A stretch of 64,000 nt of DNA from NCBI RefSeq assembly GCF_900105475.1, contig NZ_LT629777.1, positions 496,001-560,000 of the forward strand, read 5' to 3'. The notes beneath the pieces were generated by a model. It was not told where the DNA came from. It was given only the letters and a program-made list of their open reading frames with translations, and made no database searches. The translations under genes were made by a program, and so were the position numbers. Below are positions 54,501 to 62,150 of this stretch, in pieces (positions within the stretch are counted from its first letter, which is position 1; each line of letters starts with the position of its first letter). The DNA comes from Pseudomonas asplenii (GTDB taxonomy: Bacteria; Pseudomonadota; Gammaproteobacteria; Pseudomonadales; Pseudomonadaceae).

Positions 54501-55869
54501 CGCGCAGAATCTTCGACGAACCGATCACCGTGCCGCTTTCGTCGCAGATCGGCGAAACATTTGCCGAGACATTGATCAGACGACCGTCCTTGCAGCGCCG
54601 TACGGTTTCGAGGTTGACGATCGCCTCGCCGAGCGCGATGTGCCTGAGTATGTCGCTCTCTTCTGAGGCCAGCTCAAGCGGCACAATCAGCTTCGACAAC
54701 GGCAGGCCAACCGCTTCCTGAGCGGTATAGCCCAGCAGCTTGCGCGCCCCCCGATTCCAGTTGGTCACGACACCGTCCAGGGTCGTACCGATGATCGCGT
54801 CCGCCGAACTCTCGACAAGCAGCGCCAACCGGCCCTGTTCGGTGATCACCTGCAGACGCCGCTGGGCGCTGACCCCGGCAATGGCGGCCAGCGCCACCAG
54901 CAGCACGCTGGCCAAGACTCCCAGGACAAATACCAGCGTCGGCGAGACCTGGTGCAGGCGCTGCGTGAACAACGGCAACGCTTGCAACTCGATCTGCCAG
55001 CGTCGTCCGTAGACGTCCAGGTCAAGGGTCTGGGTCATCGCCCCGATCGCCGGTTCTTGCGCGCCATGGCCCGTCTGGTAGAACTCCACCGCAGGCCCTG
55101 GCCCGGTGATATCGCGCAGGCGCAGACTGACGGCCTCGCGTTCCGGCAACAGACCATTCAGAACGCTCTCGATCATCAGCGGTGCATAACTCCAGCCGAT
55201 CACCGCCGCCTCGCGCTCCGACTCGGTTTGCGGCACCAAACCACCCTTGTAGATCGGCAACAGGATCAGGAAAGACTGCTGTGGCTTGCCCACCGCCTGC
55301 ACCAGGGTGATCGGTGAGGTGAGCCGCACCTCGCCAGTACGCGCTGCCATCCGCGCGGCTTCGGCCCGGTCCGGCTGCGAGGCGATATCCAGGCCGAGGG
55401 CCACCGCCTGGTCGCGGTTAGGCTCCAGGTACTGGATGACATACAGATCGCCCTCATGGGGCGCGAACTGGCGCAGGTTGAAATTGGGCACGTTATCGCT
55501 GCGCACACGCTGCAGGAATGACTCCAGATCCTTGGCCGGAACCCGCCGGATGAAACCGAAGCCACGGGCACCGGGAAACTCCGTCGGTACATCGCGGGTC
55601 AGGCTGTAGCGATGAAAAGTCTCGCGACTGACATTTTCTTCACCGCTTGCGACGATCGCGCCACGCGCGCCGCGCAGCCCGTACTGATACTGCTGCATCC
55701 GGCCCATCACTGCCTCTACCGCGTCCTCGGCCACACTGGCAAGGGCTTCCCGGGCACGTCGTTCATTGACGTTCTGCAGGGCCAGGCCGCCCGCGACCGT
55801 CGCCACCAGGCCGATGACCAACAGCACGATGGCGCGCCGACTCACGGCATACAGGCGAAATGGTTTCAA
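51544..55869 (-). CDS. Hybrid sensor histidine kinase (CHASE-PAS-HK-REC-REC-Hpt)
   Basis: A 1441-aa inner-membrane kinase. After a transmembrane helix (about 14-34) comes a CHASE domain (about 60-260; PTEFPGARGFGFIRRVP) and a second membrane helix near 315. Then come three or more PAS/PAC units (about 345-745), HisKA with SHEIRTPMN (His near 783), and the HATPase (GTGLGLVICKR). Two receiver domains follow (phospho-Asp in VLMDWRMP near 1076 and VLMDIQMP near 1220), and an Hpt domain ends the protein (HAIKGSSG, His near 1363). The start is a TTG at 55869 with GGGAG 6 nt before it. It follows the GGDEF-EAL regulator in the same unit, so a phosphorelay to that regulator is likely. The CHASE ligand is unknown. 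Confidence 0.88.
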   Translation of the reverse strand: MKPFRLYAVSRRAIVLLVIGLVATVAGGLALQNVNERRAREALASVAEDAVEAVMGRMQQYQYGLRGARGAIVASGEENVSRETFHRYSLTRDVPTEFPGARGFGFIRRVPAKDLESFLQRVRSDNVPNFNLRQFAPHEGDLYVIQYLEPNRDQAVALGLDIASQPDRAEAARMAARTGEVRLTSPITLVQAVGKPQQSFLILLPIYKGGLVPQTESEREAAVIGWSYAPLMIESVLNGLLPEREAVSLRLRDITGPGPAVEFYQTGHGAQEPAIGAMTQTLDLDVYGRRWQIELQALPLFTQRLHQVSPTLVFVLGVLASVLLVALAAIAGVSAQRRLQVITEQGRLALLVESSADAIIGTTLDGVVTNWNRGARKLLGYTAQEAVGLPLSKLIVPLELASEESDILRHIALGEAIVNLETVRRCKDGRLINVSANVSPICDESGTVIGSSKILRDITAHKAAEAQILELNASLEEQVAERTSQLQRLNLLFSSVLRSASKVSIIATGLEGVISLFNEGAEQMLGYRAEELVGKATPAILHVEQEIILRGRELSEEYGQVIEGFRVFAHKPEFEHSEVREWTYVHKDGFHVPVSLVVTSLRDESGRLTGFLGIAVDITQRKAAEHQLELSLQATRVIRDQLLMAADVAELGIWTWTLADDKLQWNERMFEFYSQPLSLQDNGLSYAHWYERVHPDDVEAVAAQLAAAVAGEGVYDPVFRVLAPDGRVRIIQAGAQIERDAEGQALRVTGINRDITSQRELEAHLLQARDRADSASAAKSFFLANMSHEIRTPMNAVLGMLQLVQHTDLNARQHDYVVKAQTAAKSLLGLLNDILDYSKIEAGKLRLDLHPFELEPLMRDLAVVLAGNQGSKEVEVMFDLDSQLPGSLVGDSLRLQQVLINLAGNALKFTQQGQVVVSIRQLQHLEGSVRLRIEVFDTGIGINAEQLQRIFEGFTQAEASTTRRFGGTGLGLVICKRLVGLMGGELQVHSEVGVGSRFWFDIDLQVAHIEPLRLSCPGVDSQMRLLVADDNSMACELLLRTVRALGWTADTVNGGTQAVESVRNAQIRGEPYDVVLMDWRMPDLDGLSAARLISRQEQSVPPPMVIMITAYGREVLADVHQEGDAPFVGFLTKPVTPWQLADAVQRAFSATEVIPETRPAPVREQRLAGMRLLVVEDNALNRQVADELLRGEGAQVILAEGGLEGVSQVLTATTPFDVVLMDIQMPDIDGMEATRRIRQQPGLAQLPIVAMTANASSSDREACLAAGMNDHVSKPIDLEELVLTLRFQAGREAPQPLASDTATEPADTVLEARHSIMSRFGGNLELICTVLYGFGAELDKQLSLLSAHVQDRDGPAVAAVLHAIKGSSGTMGAQILSQRAGALERELLYGDSAAVARVLDDPLWLPELKDLLVRSVEQLQEAFGNGYRGDPIRDVATGPRS

Positions 55870-55926
55870 CTCAGACTCCCTCTTGAGTAACACGATGATG
55901 CCAGCCAAGGCCTGCCCATCGGCTCC

Positions 55927-57621
55927 TCAACGGGCCTGAGACCATGAAGCCAGCAGCGTACGGATCTGGGCGAACGGCACGGGTCGGCAGTACAGGTAGC
56001 CCTGCATGACACGGCAACCGAGTTCCAACAGCAGCTCGGCCTGTTGCAGGGTTTCCACGCCCTCGGCCACCAGTTCGAGGCCCAATGCCTGGCCCAGCTT
56101 GATGATTGCCTCGACAATCGCCAGGTCGCTCTTGTCGGTGAGCATGTCGCGCACGAAGCTCTGGTCGATCTTCAACACGTCGATGGGGAAACGCTTGAGG
56201 TAGGCCAGGCTCGAATAGCCCGTGCCGAAATCGTCGATAGCTACGTGCACGCCCAGCGCCTTGAGCGCCATCAGGGTTTCACGGGCATTGTCGGTATCTC
56301 GGGCCAGTACGCCTTCAGTGATTTCCAGCTCCAGCCACTGCGGGGCAAGGCCGGAATCGCGCAGGATGTCCTTGACCATCCCCAGGAACGACGCTTCTCG
56401 GAACTGCACGACACTGATGTTCACGCTGATGCAGATGGGGAAACCCTCTTGGTGCAGTTTGCGCGTTTCCTTGCAGGCCTGGAGCATCACGTATTTGCCG
56501 ATGGGGATGATCAGCCCGGTTTCCTCGGCCAGCGGAATGAAGTCAGAGGGCGAAACCAGATTGCCACCGCCATCGCGCCAGCGAATCAGCGCCTCCATGC
56601 CCGCCACCCGGTGTTCGCGGACGTCGACCTTGGCCTGATAGAACACCTCGAAGACGCCATCGTCGATGGCTGCGCGCATGTGCCGCTCCAGCAGATGCCG
56701 GGCACGCATGCCGCTTTCGATGGCCGGAGAAAAGAACTGGTAGCGGTTACGCCCGGCCTGCTTGGCCTGGTACATCGCGGAATCGGCATGGCGATAGAGC
56801 GATTCCAGGTCATCGCTGTCCTCCGGGAACACCCCGATGCCGATGCTGGCACTGAGGTCGTAGCGATTGCCTTGCAGCGAGAACGGGTTGGAGATGCTCG
56901 CCAGCACCTGGTCGGCAAAGTCGCCCACCGCCTCGAAGCTGTCGACTTCCGACAACAGAATGATGAACTCATCGCCACCCTGGCGGCTGAGTGTGTCCAT
57001 GCTGCCGAGGATCATCGACAGGCGCGTGGCGACGTATTTGAGCATCTGGTCACCGACCGAATGCCCCATGGCGTCGTTGATGGCCTTGAAGTTGTCCAGG
57101 TCCAGCAGCAGCATCGCCAGCCGCCCGTGATTGCGCCGGGCCATTTTCAGCGCCTGTTCCGCGCGGTCCCGCAGCAGCATGCGGTTGGGTAGCCCGGTGA
57201 GGGAGTCATGATTGGCCAGGCGCTTGGCTTCGTTGCGCAGAGTGAGATGGGCGTTGATGTGGGCCCGGGCCACGGGCAGGTTGAGGGGTTTCTGGATGAA
57301 GTCGATGCCGCCGTAGCCCAGGGCCTGCAGCTCGTAGTCGGCCTGGGCGTGGGAGGTGACGAAAATCACTGCGGCGTCGGACAGTTTGGGGTCGGCTTTC
57401 AGCGCCTTGCAGACCTCAAAGCCACTCATGTCCGGCATGACGATATCGAGCAGGACCACATCCGGACGAAACTGGCGGGCCACCCGCAAGGCTTCCTCAC
57501 CGCTGCTGGCAACATACACCTGCGCCAGGTCCCGGACCGACTCACTGAGAATCAGCGCATCGGTTGTCTGGTCATCGACAATCAGGACAACTGGAGCGGG
57601 GTTGAAGGAGTTTTCACGCAT
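55927..57621 (-). CDS. Response regulator with receiver, GGDEF and EAL domains
   Basis: A 564-aa cytoplasmic protein. The receiver (about 10-125) has phospho-Asp in VVLLDIVMPDMSG. The GGDEF domain has an intact RQGGDEFI (about 217) and the EAL domain has an intact MEALIRW (about 343) with late DDFGTGYSSL. It can therefore make or degrade cyclic di-GMP; the balance cannot be read from sequence. It is encoded 57 nt upstream of the hybrid kinase, which probably phosphorylates it. Confidence 0.88.
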   Translation of the reverse strand: MRENSFNPAPVVLIVDDQTTDALILSESVRDLAQVYVASSGEEALRVARQFRPDVVLLDIVMPDMSGFEVCKALKADPKLSDAAVIFVTSHAQADYELQALGYGGIDFIQKPLNLPVARAHINAHLTLRNEAKRLANHDSLTGLPNRMLLRDRAEQALKMARRNHGRLAMLLLDLDNFKAINDAMGHSVGDQMLKYVATRLSMILGSMDTLSRQGGDEFIILLSEVDSFEAVGDFADQVLASISNPFSLQGNRYDLSASIGIGVFPEDSDDLESLYRHADSAMYQAKQAGRNRYQFFSPAIESGMRARHLLERHMRAAIDDGVFEVFYQAKVDVREHRVAGMEALIRWRDGGGNLVSPSDFIPLAEETGLIIPIGKYVMLQACKETRKLHQEGFPICISVNISVVQFREASFLGMVKDILRDSGLAPQWLELEITEGVLARDTDNARETLMALKALGVHVAIDDFGTGYSSLAYLKRFPIDVLKIDQSFVRDMLTDKSDLAIVEAIIKLGQALGLELVAEGVETLQQAELLLELGCRVMQGYLYCRPVPFAQIRTLLASWSQAR

Positions 57622-57809
57622 TCCTTGCTCCCAGGCAATTCCTTGCTAACTCATGATCGAAGGACGCCGACGGCCTCCCGCCCCCGGAGCCAGCGCAAGG
57701 CCTGCGGCACCTCTGGCGCGGCAAGGCAAATCACACATTTATTGGTTATAGCGCAGACAAGGTAGATAGCCACCCCGGAAGCTGGGATTGCGCTGCAAAA
57801 AATGATCGC

Positions 57810-60551
57810 TCAGCGCGCTTCGCCCAGCAGCCCCAACTCCTGCGCACGCGCCACGGCCTGAGTCCGCCGCTCCACACCGAGCTTGCTGTTGATATGACTG
57901 GCATGGGTTTTCACGGTATGCAGCGAGATGAACAACTGGTCGCTGATTTCCTGGTTCGAACAGCCCTGGGCAATCAGGTGCAGCACCGCCAGCTCACGGG
58001 TGCTCAGTTGTTCGGTCGGAGGCATAGGCTCGACCGGCCCGCGCACCGTCTGAACCGGAAGCCGCTCCAGCAGGCTCTGGCGCAGGAGCGTATCCGGCCC
58101 CGATAGCAGTTGTTCACGCATCCAGTCGGGATGGTTCAAGAGCAGGGCCTGGAACGGCAGCAAGGCGCCCCCTCTGCCCGCTTCGACGGCACGGGCGAAC
58201 AGCGACCGGGCCAAGGACTCCTGCCGCTCGGCCAGGGCCAGCATGACCCGTTGATTCCAGGCCTGGATGCAGAGCAGTTGCCCGCCACTGGCCTGGCCCT
58301 GCGCTACCAACTGGTCCAGGCGCTGACAGGCCGCATCGGACTCGCCCTGGTGTACATCGAGTTGTGCCTGCTGCAGTTCGATATGCGCTGGCAACTGCGG
58401 CTGGAACTCCGGTGCGGCGGCCGGCTGGCCGCCGTTGTAGGTCTGCCCCAGGCGGGCGAGCCAGGCTTCGGCCAGATCGATACGCCCCTGGGCCAGCCAC
58501 AACTCGCATTTGACCAGGGTGATCATCGCCAGGTAGTAGATCGGTGGCACATCCCAGATATGCATCAGGCGCTCGGCTTCGGCGAGTTCGGCGAAGGCCT
58601 TGGCGAAATCGCCCTGGCTGCCCTCCTGGCTGGCGATCACGCAATAGCCGATCAGCACACTGATATCGCGGCAGGCCCGCGCCTCATGCAAACCGGCCAA
58701 CAGACGCTGACGGGCCTGCTCAGGTTGCAGACGCAGGTTCAGCAGATAGCCTTCGTAGAGTGTCAACCGGGCCCGGGCCGCATACAGCCGCTGCGCAGGC
58801 AGGCCCTGCAGGCGCTGCAAGCCCTGGCGCACCTCATCGAGTGCGCGCAGCACCTCGCCGCGGGCCTGCAGCACGCGCGCGCGGTCGTAATGGGCCAGCG
58901 CCTCGAACAACGGATTGCCGACCCGCTGGGCCAACTCCAGGGATTCGCGGTTCAAACTCCGGGCGCGCCACAGGTCACCTTCGGCAATAGCCAGGTTGGA
59001 GAGGGTCGACAGGCACACCAGGCGTTGACCGTAGCGTTTGGGCGGCAGGCTGAGCAGGGCTTCACCGCAATAGGCCAGGGTCCGCTCGCGGTCGCCACGC
59101 CCACGGGCGATGATGCCGCTCAGGGCCAGCCATTGGGCCAGCATGGATTTCTGCGCACTGGCCGACGGGGCCGGCAGGAAGTGGCTCAGGTTGCTGGCCA
59201 ACTCCTGCGCTGCGTCCAACTGACAGGCCAGCCCCAGCGCCCAGGCATACAACACGATCAGTCGTGGCGAACTGATCAGCAGGCTGTCGGGCAGGTCCAT
59301 CTTCCAGCGCAGCAGCATGCCGATATTCTGTTCGGCCAGCAGTTGCTCTTCGGAAAGGTTCTGCACCAGATTGGCCGCGACATCCAGATGACCGGCGCGC
59401 AGGGCCTGCTCCACCGCCTCATCGAGCAGGCCCTGGGCACTGAACCAGCGGCAGGCACGCAAGTGCAGGCTGGCGGGCGGGGCCAGGGTGTTGGCGGCAG
59501 GACGGCTGCGCAACAGATCGGAAAACAGGTGGTGGTAACGGAACCAGTGCCCGTGCTCGTCCAGTGGTACGAGGAACACCTGGTGCGATTGCAGGTAATC
59601 GAGAATCTGCCCGCTGTCATGGATCTCACGGATCGCATCGCACAGTTCGCGGCAAAACCGCTCCTGAGACGCAGTGTCGTAGAGAAAGGCCTGGACGTGC
59701 GTCGGCAGGCAATCGAGCACCTCTTCCAGCAGATAGTCGCGGATCAGTCCCTCCCCGCCATGCAGGACCTGGGGCAAGGCCTCGTCATTGGCCTGCGCCG
59801 CCAGCAACCACAAGCGCAGCCCGGCAACCCAGCCTTCGCTGCGCTCGATCAGGGCCTGCAAGGTTTCGTCGCTCAACGAATTGCGGTGCCGGTCGAACAG
59901 GGACATGGACTCGCCTGGCGTGAGTCGCAAGTCCTGCTCGTTCAGCTCCAGCAATTGCCGCGACAGCCGCAGGCGCGCCAGGTGCCATTCCGGTCGCTGG
60001 CGGCTGGTGACCAGCACCAGCAGTCCCGGCGGCAGGTGGTGAAGGAAGAACTGCAGACAACGGTCCAACACCGGGCCCTGGGCCAGGTGATAGTCGTCAA
60101 GCACCAGCAACAGGGGGGCGTGGCTGGAAAGATGAACCGCCAACTCATCGAGCAGGCCGTCCAGCCACTCCTCGAAGGCGAACGGCTGATGACGCTGGCG
60201 CATTTTCAACAAACCCAGCGCACGACCGCCCAGGTTCGCAAAGCACTGCTGCAGACCATCGAGCAGACGCTCAAGGAAGCGCCCCGGATCACTGTCACGC
60301 GGGCTGAGCCCCAGCCACAGGCTTTGCCACTGGCCCGGCAGGCTCTGACAGAACTCCACTGCCAACGAACTCTTGCCGAAACCGGCGGGGGCGCTGATCA
60401 GCAGCAGTCGACCTTCCAGGCCGGCGCCCAGACGCTCGCACAGACGTGGCCGCAGCACATAGCCGTCAGGCAATGGCGGTCGGTAGAAACGTCCTTCCAG
60501 CGCGGGTATGGCCGGGCTCACGGGCCCTTGCATACGGAACAGATCAGTCAT
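57810..60551 (-). CDS. LuxR-family transcriptional regulator of MalT/LAL type
   Basis: A 913-aa protein. An N-terminal STAND ATPase with Walker A SAPAGFGKSS (about 53-62) and Walker B-like LLLVLDDYHLA (about 145) is followed by a TPR-like helical middle. A LuxR HTH lies at the C-terminus (LSTRELAVLHLIAQGCSNQEISDQLFISLHTVKTH). Such regulators sense small inducers. It lies upstream of, and in the same direction as, the sensor operon, and just downstream of the DUF1329/DUF1302 pair, which is a plausible target. Confidence 0.88.
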   Translation of the reverse strand: MTDLFRMQGPVSPAIPALEGRFYRPPLPDGYVLRPRLCERLGAGLEGRLLLISAPAGFGKSSLAVEFCQSLPGQWQSLWLGLSPRDSDPGRFLERLLDGLQQCFANLGGRALGLLKMRQRHQPFAFEEWLDGLLDELAVHLSSHAPLLLVLDDYHLAQGPVLDRCLQFFLHHLPPGLLVLVTSRQRPEWHLARLRLSRQLLELNEQDLRLTPGESMSLFDRHRNSLSDETLQALIERSEGWVAGLRLWLLAAQANDEALPQVLHGGEGLIRDYLLEEVLDCLPTHVQAFLYDTASQERFCRELCDAIREIHDSGQILDYLQSHQVFLVPLDEHGHWFRYHHLFSDLLRSRPAANTLAPPASLHLRACRWFSAQGLLDEAVEQALRAGHLDVAANLVQNLSEEQLLAEQNIGMLLRWKMDLPDSLLISSPRLIVLYAWALGLACQLDAAQELASNLSHFLPAPSASAQKSMLAQWLALSGIIARGRGDRERTLAYCGEALLSLPPKRYGQRLVCLSTLSNLAIAEGDLWRARSLNRESLELAQRVGNPLFEALAHYDRARVLQARGEVLRALDEVRQGLQRLQGLPAQRLYAARARLTLYEGYLLNLRLQPEQARQRLLAGLHEARACRDISVLIGYCVIASQEGSQGDFAKAFAELAEAERLMHIWDVPPIYYLAMITLVKCELWLAQGRIDLAEAWLARLGQTYNGGQPAAAPEFQPQLPAHIELQQAQLDVHQGESDAACQRLDQLVAQGQASGGQLLCIQAWNQRVMLALAERQESLARSLFARAVEAGRGGALLPFQALLLNHPDWMREQLLSGPDTLLRQSLLERLPVQTVRGPVEPMPPTEQLSTRELAVLHLIAQGCSNQEISDQLFISLHTVKTHASHINSKLGVERRTQAVARAQELGLLGEAR

Positions 60552-60692
60552 GGCCGGCTCTTGTCAAAGGCGGTTGTCGGCAAGGCACATCAATGCAGAC
60601 TAACGAGAAATATCAGCGTACCGAAGGCTTTTTTATCACAAATGTATCGAAATGCCTTCATCTCGAAATATCTAGCCACAGTTTTGCCAGAC

Positions 60693-60722
60693 AAAAAAAC
60701 GCCCCGAACCAGTCGGGGCGTT
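60693..60722 (-). terminator. Intrinsic terminator after DUF1329 gene
   Basis: AACGCCCCGA / TCGGGGCGTT stem with a 5-nt loop, then a run of T on the minus strand. Confidence 0.85.
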
Positions 60723-60756
60723 CTGACAGAGGATGCGTCTTTGTCTTACAGGAAAC

Positions 60757-62121
60757 TCAACGAACGCCGTCCTGACGCAGCGCAGCGGGCGTGAAGTCGC
60801 TGGTGCTGGCGGTGAAGCCGAAGTCGTAGGCCTGCTTCTCTTCGTTCTTCATGCCCAGCGCCAGGTACCGGCCGGACTGCAGGTCGTAGAGGGTTTCCAG
60901 GGCGTACCACGGCACTTGCTTGTCGTAGTAGTTCTCAGCATGGGCCTCGGCCACGCGCCACAGTTGACCACGACCGTCGTAGTGATCGATCACCGCGGCC
61001 TGCCAGGTGTCTTCGTCGATGTAGAAGTCACGCTTGGCATAGATATGACGCTGGCCTTCCTTCAAGGTCGCGACCACATGCCAGACCCGACGCAGCTCAT
61101 AGCGCGCCAGGTCCTGGTTGATATGACCCGCCTTGATGATGTCGGCGTACTTGAGTTTCGGATCGTCGAGCTTGTAGCTGTCGGAGGCGATGTACATTTC
61201 CTTCTTGCCTTCGAGCTTCCAGTCGTAGCGATCCGGCGCACCGTTGTACATGTCGAGGTTGTCGGAAGTACGCAGGCCATCGGCCGCAGTGCCCGGGCCG
61301 TCATAGGAAACCTGCGGCGCACGCCGTACGCGACGCTGACCGGCGTTATAGACCCACGCCGAACGCGGCTCCTTGACCTGATCGAGGGTTTCGTGGACCA
61401 GCAGCACCCCACCGGCCAGGCGCGCCGGTGCGGTCACTTTCTGCTTGAAGTAGAACAGGATGTTGCCTGGGTTGGCCGGATCGAAATCCTTCATCTTGTC
61501 GCGGAACACGAACTGATCCTGGAAGTACACCAGGCTGTAAGAGCCATTCGCCTGCGGCGTGGCCTGAGTCACCAGGCGCGTCACACTGCCGCCACGATAA
61601 CGGGTGATGTGGTTCCAGATCACCTCGACACCGCTTTTCGGAATGGGGAACGGGACCGCCGTCTTGAAATTTTCCAGGCCGTTGCCGCCGCTGACCAGGT
61701 TGGTCTTGGTGGCGTTTTCCTTGATGGCCGCGAACACATCGTCCGGCACGGTGGCGCCGCGATGGGACGGATACACCGGCATCTTGAAGGTGTCTGGATA
61801 GCGTTTGATCATCGCGTACTGACCGGGCGCCAACTGGTTCTTGTACTGCTCGACGTTCTGCGCGGTGATGGTGAACAGCGGTTTCTCACTGGCATACGGG
61901 TTGGACAGGAAGCCCTTGCTGTCCACTGTGCCGGCATTCTTCGGCATCGGTGTCCAGGCCGGAATGGTACCGGCGGCGTTAGCGGCTTTTTCCGCGCCCA
62001 TTGGAGTCAGGGTGGTGCCCAGCTTGGCGGCTTCATCGGCCGTCACGGCGGCCATCACGCTGCTCGCCAGCAGAGACAGTCCGAGTACGCCGACCTGCAA
62101 CAGATTCTTGGTTATCTTCAT
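60757..62121 (-). CDS. DUF1329 periplasmic protein
   Basis: A 454-aa protein with a signal peptide (LLQVGVLGLSLLASSVMA). The mature part is a DUF1329 protein (LolA/LolB-like lipid-binding fold). Its start AVTADEAAKLGTTLTPMGAEKA is typical. DUF1329 and DUF1302 genes are nearly always adjacent in pseudomonads and are thought to move hydrophobic substrates across the outer membrane. The downstream MalT-type regulator may control it. Confidence 0.87.
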   Translation of the reverse strand: MKITKNLLQVGVLGLSLLASSVMAAVTADEAAKLGTTLTPMGAEKAANAAGTIPAWTPMPKNAGTVDSKGFLSNPYASEKPLFTITAQNVEQYKNQLAPGQYAMIKRYPDTFKMPVYPSHRGATVPDDVFAAIKENATKTNLVSGGNGLENFKTAVPFPIPKSGVEVIWNHITRYRGGSVTRLVTQATPQANGSYSLVYFQDQFVFRDKMKDFDPANPGNILFYFKQKVTAPARLAGGVLLVHETLDQVKEPRSAWVYNAGQRRVRRAPQVSYDGPGTAADGLRTSDNLDMYNGAPDRYDWKLEGKKEMYIASDSYKLDDPKLKYADIIKAGHINQDLARYELRRVWHVVATLKEGQRHIYAKRDFYIDEDTWQAAVIDHYDGRGQLWRVAEAHAENYYDKQVPWYALETLYDLQSGRYLALGMKNEEKQAYDFGFTASTSDFTPAALRQDGVR

Positions 62122-62150
62122 ATTCTTGTTCTTCCTGAAATTCAGCGTAC

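Noticed and set aside
58110..60794. 894-codon plus-strand frame opposite the MalT-type regulator
   Set aside because: Shadow of the real gene; Gln/Gly/Leu-rich with no domain, while the minus strand encodes clear Walker and LuxR motifs.
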